Shown: positions 25,101-33,718 of the stretch, in pieces | Position numbering within the stretch: the first letter of the stretch is position 1 | How the letters are laid out: each line of letters starts with the position of its first letter | Assembly (NCBI GenBank): GCA_032207245.1 | Contig: CM063498.1 | Span: 96,132,351-96,196,350, forward strand | Length of the DNA: 64,000 nt | Reading direction: 5' to 3' | Source of the DNA: Pardosa pseudoannulata | Lineage: Eukaryota; Arthropoda; Arachnida; Araneae; Lycosidae | Notes under the pieces: generated by a model | Databases searched by the model: none | Seen by the model: the letters and a program-made list of their open reading frames with translations, nothing else | What the model was told of the DNA's origin: nothing | Translations under genes and position numbers: made by a program

Positions 25101-28100
25101 TTTTTTTAAGAAATAATATGCAAATTACAGCTGTTTTAATCCTACATCCGGGACTAAATATATAAATGAATGTAAATAACATATTTTGGAAGTCTCCCCG
25201 TTGTACCTTGCTGTAGGATGCCTGAATGGTATAGCGCTCCTTTTCGGTACAGGAGTTCGCGGGTTTAAATCTCGATGAAGGCATAGATGTTCGTAGCCAT
25301 CCGAAATCGGCTTTAAACAGTAGGTTCCGGCCTCACTAGCCCTCGTGTAGAAAAACAGCAGACTAAAGTACTCCAAGCCAAACTCCGTTGTACTTTCGAC
25401 CGGCGTTTTTGTTTTATTTTTGCTTAGGTCCAAGATACAAGAATTCTGGCCGTTTGGTTAGGGCACTGATCGTCGGTACCAGAGTTCGTGGGTTCGAATC
25501 CCACTATGGTATTGATGTTCGTAGCCGTTCGGAATCGGCTTTAAACTGTAGGTCCCGGTCTCATTTGCCCTCGTGTGCAAAACAGTAGACCGTAGTGCTC
25601 CAAACCAAACCAAGATACAAAAGCTTTTCGGTTAACCGGACCGGACTATGGTCGAATGGGTAGGGTGCTGGCAGTCGGTACCGGAGTTTGTGGGTTTGAA
25701 TCCCAGTGTTGCATGGGTGTTTGTAGCCATTCGGAATAGGGTTTAAGCTGAAGGTCACGGTCACATTAACCCTCTTGTTTAAAAAAAAAGTAGACCGTAG
25801 CACTCCAAACCAAACCATTTTCTTGTTAACCACATCCTTATTTTTAACGGTAAATCAGGTATTACCGTAAGCATTTGAATTTTTATAATTAATGTTTCAT
25901 TTTTGTTATGGTCATTTGGTAAACATTTTGTCTCTGAACACATCAGACGTAAAACTGTCTTATATAATGCATTTATTGTTTATATCGTAATGCAAGTTTT
26001 TTCTAGCTAAATTTCATTATATTTATCCTCTAATTCATTGCTGGATTAAGGGCAAATACCTATGTAATTACGAGTTAAAAAATGAATTTGTTATACTATG
26101 GATACTACTCATAAATATAAGATGAATTTAAAAATTATAATAAAATTACATGCACTCACTTACAACTTACAGTATCAAAATAATGCGAATTTCGAAATGA
26201 TGAAAAATGGAATAAAATTGAATATGTGTAAGAGGGTACTCCATATTTGTATGTTAGTTTCACTGATAAGTGATGTATTACAGAATACTTAATTTTGTGA
26301 AATCCAAAATATAATACTTTATTAGATTAACATTTATAAATGTGAAGCCTTAAAATTACGCCTATCTGAAGATTATCTTTTTTAAAAGTAGTTGTAAGAT
26401 TAAGATTTTATATTACAGATGTTGTCTTCTTACTAAAAAAATAGTCAAGACAGTAAATGAAATAAATTTTCCTTTTCGGTAAATGGGTAATTTCGTTTCA
26501 GTAGTCGTGCAATAAAATAAGGACACATTTGACAGGATGTATGAGAAATATGAAACTTTTTAAAGGAATGTAGTGTAATCTTTGTGATGATTGTACCGTT
26601 AGAACACATTTTAATTTAACAGTAAATACTGCGTAATTGTTCACCTGTGTCAAAACAGGTGCATCACGTTTGACCTCACAATTATATCACGATGACTGAT
26701 GCTTCTTATGTAAGTTTTAATGCTGTACACAGGGTTAGATTTTGATGTAAATGTTTTCCGATTCACTTGTAATTAATTTATAATTGTGTTTGAGCGTGTA
26801 TTGCCCTACGTTAAGTTTTCGGAGTTACATCTCTGACTGAATGCATTTTCTCTGTTATAAATAAATAAAGATGCTTTTTAAGTTGTTTTTCGAAGTAAAT
26901 TCATGATCCTGATTTAAAGATAAGAATACTGAATGATTTAGTTTATTGTGATTTAAATATATATTTGATGCAAAATTTCAGAGTATTGTTTTCTTTGATT
27001 TTCATATAAGGCAATATTCATATAATTTATAATCTTCATATGATATTTATAGAACCATTCATATAATCTTCTTCAATCCAGTATGTTTGGATATTATACC
27101 AACGGGGGAATGGTATTCGATATATTCAAAGTTTATTATATCAAAATACTTTATAGTATCTAATCGTATGCCTTCCTGTTCTTTTCCAGGTTCGGTCGTA
27201 ACGTGAAAATCGTCCAGTTCCATGGATCTTTCAAACCGTGGCATGTCAAGTTTTTCACGAACTCTGGACAGGTTTCTCCGTCCAGTCCTGTGCATCCGAC
27301 GTATATTCAGTTTGTACACATATGGTTGAATATATTTCGCATAAGTGCCTTGCGGCTCATGTCTCAGGTATTGGCATTGATAAAAAATAATTTAAACTTG
27401 TATTATGTTTTGAAATCTGCATTTTGAAAGAATATCTGTTTTTTAAAGAGAGAAAGTTCTTGCACTCTGGGAGAACATGAAAGAGTTCTCCAATTTAAAG
27501 AAACTAACTTTTGCGTGGGAGCTGTGGTTACTCAGTCAGCTAAGGCAGCGCTCGCTGTCTTAACTGGAAGGTTGTGAGTTCGGAGCCCGAGCTTGGTCTA
27601 ATATCCGCCATGTTCGTTACAGGTGACTGGCTTACATAAAATGTGTTTGTAGTCGCACTATTCTTCAAATTCTCAATTAATACCTCTGGGGTGGCAGGGG
27701 AACCCTGTGGGTCTTCTGCTTGGTCCCTGCTTCAAAATTACGAGGATTCACTTGGGCATAAGTCGCCCCTTTGCCTTAATACGAGTAGCTTATGGTACAA
27801 TAGTTCTTGGTTTACCCAAGTGGTATCGGTTACAATTATATTTGCCCTCAAAAAAGTAAAGATATTCAGATTCAGATTCATATTTGAGAACTCTGTCTCA
27901 AGCTTTGTATAATTTTTATTTAAAATTAGATGAAGTACCCGGCTTTGCCCGGGTAAAGATAGGGGTTGGATTTATTTAAGGTTGATTATTTTGATTGTAA
28001 GTGGAAGGAACAAAATTTGACTAAATTCTACTAAAACTATAAATTTTTTTACTTAGAAAAGAAACATTTTTAACGCAAAGCTTGAGTGTACACAATGTTT

Positions 28101-31100
28101 TGCTTTTGTTTATCCGGAGAGAACACAAATAAAATATAGCTTGTCGAAAAAAAAACCGTTGCTCGGAAGCCAAGATATTTTTCTCGCGATAGATTAGGGA
28201 ATGAGTTATGATCACGTGAGAAATTACAACAATATTGAACGTTTAACCGTAAAATAATAAATAATTGTAAATCGACAATTTTTGAGAAATTTTTTTGAAT
28301 TAAGAGTGAAGCCGCTTATTGCATACACACGTTCTGGGGAAAAAATACATGTTCGGATAAAAACTCATTTGAGTTTTTTCATGTCTAGATTTGAATCTTA
28401 AAAACTCGTAGATCGAATTTATTGATTTTTTTTTTAAAAATTCCACAATACAAAATAGTAAATTTTGGAATTTTTAACGGTGCAAAAACGTACCAAATAG
28501 AATAACAAAAGTGTACACGACCATATAAAAATCCTTAAAAAGGTTTCAAAATCTACCTTTTGAAAAACTCATAAATAACTAGTAAAAGTCATTGTTTTGT
28601 CCAAAGAAAAAAAATGTCCACTGAGAATTAATCGAGCTAAACGATTCAGTTCGTAGTTTTAGTCCCTCTTTTTAGAACAAACAGATGGGAATTTTAAACT
28701 GTCCGAAATTCAGCAGAATTCATGTTTCATTTAAATGCACCAATTTTGGAATGTCCGACCAGAGTTCGGGCAATAAAAAAAGAAAAAAATGGTATTTTAA
28801 GTCCGTGAAGCTCCAAATCGGTTCGTACAATGCATAATATTTAATTAAAGGATACTGTTAACTCTTCCATAATTTGTCATAGGAATAATATTGCATTCAT
28901 TTGCAGCAAGTTTTACTCTTTAAATCATAATTTTTAACAAAGTTAAATCCTGATGAACAAATAAGTTTTATAATGAATTTGTTAGACCGAAATTAACTAT
29001 TTCGGTTTTTGACACATTTCGGTATTAGAAATTTACTATAATGCATAATTCAAACTATAATGCATAGATGAGAAATGTTTATTAAAGTTTTTTATTTTGA
29101 CTATTTTTTATATTAAAGAAAATATTTGGTAGTTAAAAAGCGACGGTGTAAGTCAAAAGTAAATTTTATTCTAAAGGCCTTTAGAATTTTTTTCTATTTA
29201 TTAGAGACTATGCTACATTTGATATGTTTGGAAATTATATTCAAAGAGGGATTCCTTTGTAAATCTTTCCTCTTAATTATTTCTGATTTCATGTGAAAAA
29301 TCAAATGCTAAAAAATGAAATACAGTCTTATATTTCTCAGGAAGAAATAGTTGTACAGATTTGGCAATATCTTAACAGTAAGCTTGTTTTTCAGATAGAA
29401 TACCAGTACTTTTTCGTAAGCTTTTCTTTAATAAGACTTTGCTTTAACAATCTTTCGACACTAGAGTCGAGCAAGATATTAACACATCATATCCAGGGTG
29501 GAATGATATTCGACGTAGCACTATATTAAAAGTTTCAAGGTTTGACGAAGAGCAGTGAAATTAAAAAGGGACCTCTCTTGTTTACATCATTTCTCCCAGA
29601 GAACGGAAGTAAACTCTTAAAAAGAGGAATTTATTAAACTTTTGATTTGTTTCTGAATTTTCCTCTCCTGCTGTCATAAAAGAAAACATTAAAGTAGGGG
29701 AGGAATAAAAATCTAAAAAAATAATAGTAATAAGTTTATTTTAAGTTGGAAAAACAGTTGAAGTCCAAGTGTAATTTTTTGCGTATTTGTTAGTTCTGCA
29801 GTTTTAATTTTTTCCCCCTGAGTAATGAACTTTTTGCTGCAGTTCTAGAATAAATTAAAAACAAATATCGACCTTTTACAAGGTGTTCAACATTATGACT
29901 TTTAAGACACGCGGAACATAGTTACGAAGTTAATATCTTATTTTTCAGTTTTATCAGCCCAAACACCATAGCAAATTCAACTAAGGTCTATTTGGAAATG
30001 CAGTTCAAGAGAATAATTTTTGGAGATCCTTATTCAATTTTGAAATTTATAAAAAATATAAGCAACCTCATGTTGTTAAAGTCATAAAAATCAATAGACT
30101 CTGCGATGGCTTGGATACCTATTCTGACTCGATGACATAAACCCAGTAAAACAGCTCACTTTCACTAATCCCATGGGGCAGAGGAAACGAAGACCACCAC
30201 CAATTAGGTGGCTTGACTCAGCAGAGAGGGACTTAACTACTATCAAAAAGGGAAACTGGAGTAGTCTTGCAGCAGATGCTTGCAGGAACCTGTAACAGGC
30301 TATAGTGCTTTAAAAGAAGAAGAAACTTTGATTGGTACCATATTTTGGTTGAGATATGTCAGTGGCTACTTATGCGTCATAATAACGTCAGACATCGCCA
30401 GAGGTCGGAATTTGGTTCCAAAACTCTCCACAGTTGACGCAGTTATCGACTATGACATATCTCGACTGCAATATGGTAGCACCCGTAGCTTGTTAACATC
30501 AGTTAAATTGTTCATACTTTTCAGATTTAACAAAATGTTCTTTCCCAGCAGTTTAGAACAATAAATAGTGAAATATCATAGTGAAAGAAACAAGAGTAAG
30601 AGCATGTAACGGTTTGTCTATTTACTGAAACATACATTTTGACTATTTTCTATTTTGCACCTAAAGTAATTAGTTAATTATTGATTTAATTAATCATATT
30701 CGTTTTCTTTTCTTAGGAAATTCAGTCGTATGCCGCATCCCAAGAGACCATTTGTGCCGTCGAGATCCTACGTTTCTTCCCATTGCCAACAGAGTCCGAG
30801 TCCGATTTCTTCCTCACTCCGCCCTCAGTTAGGCTGCGCTTAGCAGAAAAGAAATTATCGGGGACCTCTAGCCTGCCCCTTTCTGAGGCTCGTAGGAGGA
30901 AGTCAGCAGAGTTTTTCAGATACACCAGTAATGAAGATACAATCATTCCAGGGGCATCATCTTCCGAGAAAGTTGCAGTCAAGGATTCTTCCTCTGCCGA
31001 TGTGCCTGGGGTTGAATCGAGTGGTGCATTGGATGCAGAAGGAAAACCGAAAGACAGCGTCTCGGATGCCGATGAAGTGTTTAAAGAGAAAGAAGTGACC

Positions 31101-31262
31101 GTAAAGGAAGAGGTTAAAGATGAAAATTCTCTACCAGGTGCAGAAGTCGGAGATTATCATGGCATGAAAGCGTGGGAGCAAGGTCGAATGGACTACCAAG
31201 GATCCGATAGTTCAGATAAAGTCATAAAGCGTTTAGAATTCTTGATGTCAAGGCCCAAGTGA
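17741..31262 (+). CDS. glycogenin-like GT8 protein with long N-terminal extension (six coding exons)
   Basis: The spliced CDS joins 17741-19194, 20073-20247, 21474-21636, 23897-24020, 27190-27367 and 30717-31262: 2640 nt, 879 residues plus TGA, no internal stop, all five introns GT-AG. Glycogenins prime glycogen by self-glucosylating a tyrosine from UDP-glucose and then recruit glycogen synthase in the cytosol. Residues 442-700 align with the family throughout: [10 protein letters not shown] (515-524), [14 protein letters not shown] (561-574), DGGDQG (597-602), SYTYTPAF (630-637), GSFKPW (651-656). The last 29 residues from W851 ([10 protein letters not shown]) match the synthase-binding tail. 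The length far exceeds the usual 330-500 residues because of residues 1-441. The DxD site reads N539-P-D541, and Q648 replaces the metal-binding His. The family assignment is firm; catalytic competence is doubtful. The ATG at 17741 follows an in-frame TAG at 17717 but has a poor context; M46 (17876) is an alternative start. Confidence 0.9.
19195..20072 (+). other. glycogenin intron 1 (GT-AG)
   Basis: 878-bp AT-rich intron, phase 2; no repeat identified. Confidence 0.85.
20073..20247 (+). CDS. coding exon 2: GT8 domain with altered DxD (NPD)
   Basis: Acceptor TTTTCAG|AGG completes the Arg codon split with exon 1; the donor is TTTG|GTAATA (phase 0). It encodes residues 486-543, including QPELG and the conserved lysine K523 (FEKL) that contacts UDP in characterised glycogenins. 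It ends in [10 protein letters not shown]. In known glycogenins this site reads D-A-D-T-L; here the first metal-binding Asp is Asn539 and the middle residue is Pro540. Confidence 0.9.
20248..21473 (+). other. glycogenin intron 2 (GT-AG)
   Basis: 1226-bp intron, phase 0. It holds a TA/CA/TG simple repeat (20360-20435) and, at about 21155-21285, a CpG-richer stretch beginning CTAACCCGTTCGCGACC that resembles a lone piggyBac-type terminus with its TTAA mutated. Confidence 0.85.
20356..20435. repeat. TA then CA/TG microsatellite
   Basis: Imperfect (TA)n followed by ACATACACACGTGTATGTGTGTGTG, an alternating purine-pyrimidine palindrome of the kind that can form Z-DNA or a hairpin. It lies in glycogenin intron 2. 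Confidence 0.8.
21474..21636 (+). CDS. coding exon 3: glycogenin sugar-nucleotide core
   Basis: Acceptor ATTGGGTAG|GTA and donor GACG|GTAAAC (phase 1). It encodes residues 544-597, with [20 protein letters not shown] (556-574) nearly identical to the family signature. N570 and S571 are the conserved UDP-glucose contacts. The exon ends in GSYD, the start of the DGGDQG loop. The acceptor has a weak pyrimidine tract, but frame and homology leave little doubt. Confidence 0.92.
21744..22010. mobile_element. short TIR DNA transposon relic in intron 3
   Basis: CCTCCACACTATG at the left pairs with CATAGTGTGGAGG at the right, a 13-bp perfect TIR bounding 267 bp that is richer in G+C than the intron. 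No target-site duplication was clear, so the superfamily is unassigned. The minus-strand 60-codon frame inside has no recognised domain. Confidence 0.72.
23574..23759 (+). repeat. SINE-A copy, near full length
   Basis: Head GAACGATGGCCGATTGGTTA, box B GGTTCGAATCC, full body and tail CAAACCAAACCAAACCC. It lies 137 bases before glycogenin exon 4. Confidence 0.93.
23897..24020 (+). CDS. coding exon 4: DGGDQG loop and acceptor tyrosine
   Basis: Acceptor TTTTGCAG|GT and donor GGCA|GTAAGT (phase 2). It encodes residues 599-638. D597, D600 and Q601 of DGGDQG are kept. [10 protein letters not shown] places Y631 at the position of the autoglucosylated tyrosine (Tyr195 in human GYG1), one residue short in the preceding loop (WSSDI versus WATTDI). 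Confidence 0.92.
25210..25384 (+). repeat. SINE-A copy
   Basis: Flanked by the target-site duplication CGTTGTACYTT (left near 25199, right near 25386). Box B is mutated (GGTTTAAATCT). Confidence 0.85.
25440..25610 (+). repeat. SINE-A copy
   Basis: Intact boxes (TTGGTTAGGGCAC, GGTTCGAATCC). A short duplication, CCAAGATACAA, occurs at about 25429 and 25610. Confidence 0.9.
25644..25818 (+). repeat. SINE-A copy
   Basis: Box A GGGTAGGGTGC and box B GGTTTGAATCC, followed by the complete body and an ACCAAACCA tail. A possible weak duplication GTTAACC flanks it. Confidence 0.9.
27190..27367 (+). CDS. coding exon 5: end of GT8 domain
   Basis: Acceptor CTTTTCCAG|G and donor TCTCAG|GTATTG (phase 0). 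It encodes residues 640-698. [17 protein letters not shown] corresponds to the family segment before the Mg/Mn-binding His, but Gln648 is where that His is expected, with a His two positions later (650). K654, P655 and W656 are kept. [15 protein letters not shown] matches the helical end of the fold, in which family members usually have HP and WW/NIF. Confidence 0.9.
27513..27890 (+). repeat. SINE-B copy (second tRNA-derived family)
   Basis: The head TCAGTCAGCTAAGGCAGCGC with a box B-like GGTTGTGAGTTCGGAGCCC is tRNA-like. The body (TACCTCTGGGGTGGCAGG, CTTCTGCTTGGTCCCTGC, AAAATTACGAGGATTCAC) is shared with 37964-38240. It ends in an ATTCAG-type short tandem tail (27857-27878). Confidence 0.8.
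27927..27962. repeat. short GC-rich hairpin TACCCGGCTTTGCCCGGGTA
   Basis: TACCCGG/CCGGGTA inverted repeat in an AT-rich intron directly after SINE-B. It is probably a fragment of a dispersed repeat; class unknown. Confidence 0.5.
30074..30322 (+). pseudogene. RTE/BovB-type LINE 3' end relic
   Basis: One frame reads [20 protein letters not shown] (about 30171-30230) then [14 protein letters not shown] followed by a stop. This matches the C-terminal tail after the reverse transcriptase in many RTE-like elements (RGRP..RW.D.VE.DL...NW...A.DR..WR). It ends in an AAGAAGAAG tail. The 5' part is missing, as in a typical 5'-truncated retrocopy. Confidence 0.7.
30335..30479. mobile_element. ~145-bp palindromic MITE
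   Basis: ACCATATTTTGGTTGAGATA at the left is an imperfect inverted match of TATCTCGACTGCAATATGGT at the right. It abuts the LINE end and lies about 240 bases before glycogenin exon 6. Superfamily unknown. Confidence 0.6.
30717..31262 (+). CDS. coding exon 6: acidic linker and glycogen-synthase-binding tail
   Basis: Acceptor TTTTCTTAG|GAA, phase 0, ending at TGA 31260-31262. It encodes residues 699-879. The first part ([20 protein letters not shown]) is unassigned. Residues about 721-840 form a low-complexity Ser/Glu/Lys/Val linker, including [14 protein letters not shown]. The end ([14 protein letters not shown]... I-K-R-L) matches the conserved C-terminal motif with which glycogenin docks onto glycogen synthase. 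The exon is richer in G+C than its flanks, as expected of real coding sequence. Confidence 0.9.
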   Translation, partial: EIQSYAASQETICAVEILRFFPLPTESESDFFLTPPSVRLRLAEKKLSGTSSLPLSEARRRKSAEFFRYTSNEDTIIPGASSSEKVAVKDSSSADVPGVESSGALDAEGKPKDSVSDADEVFKEKEVTVKEEVKDENSLPGAEVGDYHGMKAWEQGRMDYQGSDSSDKVIKRLEFLMSRPK

Positions 31263-31473
31263 GGGAAGAACTCACAGTTCTTTTTTTTTGTGGTGTCTGT
31301 AATTCTAAAAGTTACAAATTTTCTAATTCGCTTTGAGTGGCACATAACTGAAATGTTTTCTTTTCAATCCGTTAGAGTTGTTGATATAGTTTTGATTTTA
31401 TGAACTTTATTCAGACATAATTTTATTAATTTCACATTTGAATTCGTGAAATAAAAATATTCTGATGCTTAAT
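31263..31473 (+). other. glycogenin 3'UTR
   Basis: AT-rich untranslated sequence between the stop codon and the predicted cleavage site. It carries a T-run at 31281-31289 and no recognised element. Confidence 0.55.
31450..31455 (+). promoter_or_regulatory. polyadenylation signal AATAAA
   Basis: A canonical AATAAA lies 188 bases after the glycogenin stop codon and is followed by T/GT-rich sequence (TTTGTGTTATTTTTTT) within 50 bases, as expected of a cleavage site near 31470. Confidence 0.7.
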
Positions 31474-31685
31474 GTCTTAATATTTGTGTTATTTTTTTAT
31501 TCATTTTATACTTGCAATATTTACTGATATTCTGAACTATGACGGGCAAACATTTTCAGGAGTGGATCGCAAAAATTTTGCTAGACCAATTAAATAATAA
31601 AAATCTACATAATAAAAATAGCATGCTTTGAAAAGTTTTTAGCACTAATAAGAAAAAAATTATACAGTGACCACATTTCTAAAAG

Positions 31686-32063
31686 TTAACACATTGTTGA
31701 CCGGCAATGTTACTGAAAATTTATCATGCCACCGGCTATTAGCACAATTAGATTCATAATCATTCGGACAATCAGATAAAGCATCCGCGTATAATTCACT
31801 GAAAGTTCCTTCATTACGTTCTGTCATCGTTTCTTTAAATTGTTTTAATTATTAAATATTTTTTACAACAAAAGATTTGGCGGGTCTTATAAGCGAGAGA
31901 CACAGCTTGTGTTATACTGACCAACACTTGCACTGTATGGTCGCCAACAGAAAAAACAACAGCGATGCGAAAAAAAAACTCATTACGAGTTTATTCGTGG
32001 CCGGTCAGCAACTTTCGGCCATAAAAACACGAGTTAACTCGTGACCGGTCAACAACGTGCTAA
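31686..32063. mobile_element. TTAA-flanked MITE (piggyBac-like), copy 2
   Basis: Left TTAACACATTGTTGACCGGC, right GACCGGTCAACAACGTGCTAA (right TTAA mutated to CTAA). It is homologous to 9532-9915 along most of its length, with the same subterminal CACGAG/CTCGTG palindromes. Confidence 0.85.
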
Positions 32064-33367
32064 ATATTGCTATCCAACGGCATGTTTCCATTTTTTGCAC
32101 TTTCCCGAATAAACCATAGTAATATGGACAAGAGACGCTTTTATTGTCTTTAATATAAACTTGATTTTTGTACCTTTTAACAATTATATTCTCTTTATGC
32201 AATCTCTCAAAATTCAGCATATGTAAAATTCAGAACACACCATTGAATGAGTTTTTTAAAAACTTTGCATCTGTAAAATTTCTATGTTGCTGTTTTAAAA
32301 TTTGTGACGAACTGAATTGAACCTCTGAGTTGCTTTTGGTCTTAGTGTTAGTTTGTTCATTTTTAAGCTGAAAACTTTTATTATTATACCATGTTGTATA
32401 TTTCCAGAAAAAAGTTTTTACTATAATTCTTTTGTATGTCGATGTTTCTATTTGAATATAACATACATTATGGGACAATAACTCTTAGTCAAAAACAAGC
32501 GCTTTAGTAATAGTTATGTTTCCCGTACGTAGTCATGAAAAAATTATCGCATAAAAGATCATTCTAAGTAGTAAGTATATTCAATATAAAATTACAAATA
32601 AAGGCGATTTCTCAGTCGGAAAATTAGAATCTTTGAAAAAAATGTTTTCTTGTTTTTATCATCACATTTCGTAGACACGAAATGGGATGTTGATAAATTA
32701 TCTGGGCAATATCCGATTAAAGTTTAAATGTAACATCTCATGAAAGTTTTTATAGGTTCAATATTAATCAAACTCTTTCTCTCAATTGTTTGACCTATTA
32801 AGTTTTTTCTAGTTATTCAAAAAAGCATCCAGCTTTAGTTCGATTATTTATTGCAGCTGGCATTTCTATTTTATGCTCGTTTTTCATATGCACTTTAATA
32901 CTTTTTTGTAATTATAGTTTACTGTCAAATAGAGAGAAATTTACTTAAAGGTATATTAAATAAATCTTATTAAATCTATTAAATAAATCTATTAAAAAAT
33001 CTTATTACCATTTACTATAAAAACCCTTTTGTTTGAACAGAATACTCCCTCATAGTTTAAAGCACTCATTTAAATTTGTCAAGTTAAACCTTGGAAAAAT
33101 TTCACCAGAGATTTCGCTTTTTTTTTTGTAAACGGTTCAACTTCATTCTCTTTATTTCAGTGTAATCAGAATTTTCTATTTTCGTTTAAAGTTTTCTCAG
33201 CATTTTTAATCTTTTTTTCTAATTTTATTAGAGTAATATTATTGAGCTTCTGAAAACATCTCTTAAGAAGTAAATAATTTTTCTTCGGAATTAAATGAAG
33301 TTGGACTATACTTTGAAGAGTCCTCGAGAGTTACTTTATTTTTCAGTATGTAGATGGGGTAGTTTTG
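32064..33367. other. AT-rich non-coding stretch
   Basis: No gene recognised. It includes a short ATTAAATCTATTAAATAAAT-type simple repeat at 32947-33000. Confidence 0.4.
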
Positions 33368-33495
33368 AGCATTATGACCTATATTTTACTACTTAAGTTA
33401 AATGAGACAGAGACTTATTGCTTAAAACCTATTCTTAAAGGCGAGAAACATCCCTTTCGTAGGCGGGATTTTAAGACAAGACTCTCATGCCGAAA
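33368..33495 (-). repeat. degenerate SINE-A copy
   Basis: + strand AAATGAGACAGAGACTTATT and GCTTAAAACC match the reverse complement of the SINE-A body; the head is lost. Confidence 0.6.
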
Positions 33496-33546
33496 AACAG
33501 CAGCCTGCTTGTTCAGACATCATGTAGGTATCTCTATGTAGGAGCA

Positions 33547-33718
33547 GCCGAACGATGGCCGATTGGTTAGGGCTTGGATCTTCGGTACAGAGTTCGGGGG
33601 TTTGAATCCCACAGTAGCATGAATGTTCATAGCGTTTCGGAATCAGCTTTAAACAGTAAGTCTCGGTCTCATTACCTCCCGGGTTGCACAAGAGTAGACA
33701 GTAGCACTCCAAAACCTA
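33547..33718 (+). repeat. SINE-A copy
   Basis: Head CCGAACGATGGCCGATTGGT, box B variant GGTTTGAATCC, full body and CACTCCAAAACC tail. Confidence 0.9.

Larger units (their letters stand above)
24021..27189 (+). other. glycogenin intron 4 (GT-AG)
   Basis: 3169-bp intron, phase 2. It holds three SINE-A copies within 610 bp (25210-25818); the rest is AT-rich with no recognised element. Confidence 0.85.
27368..30716 (+). other. glycogenin intron 5 (GT-AG)
   Basis: 3349-bp intron, phase 0, carrying a SINE-B (27513-27890), a hairpin-forming CCCGGCTTTGCCCGGG (27938-27955), an RTE-type LINE end and a small palindromic MITE just before exon 6. Confidence 0.85.

Noticed and set aside
23595..25833. Open frames reading [16 protein letters not shown] peptides as genes
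   Set aside because: They are translations of SINE-A copies on the reverse strand; the same peptide-like text recurs wherever the SINE does.
30722..30982. 86-codon minus-strand frame opposite exon 6
   Set aside because: Antisense shadow of a coding exon supported by splice frame and the conserved tail.
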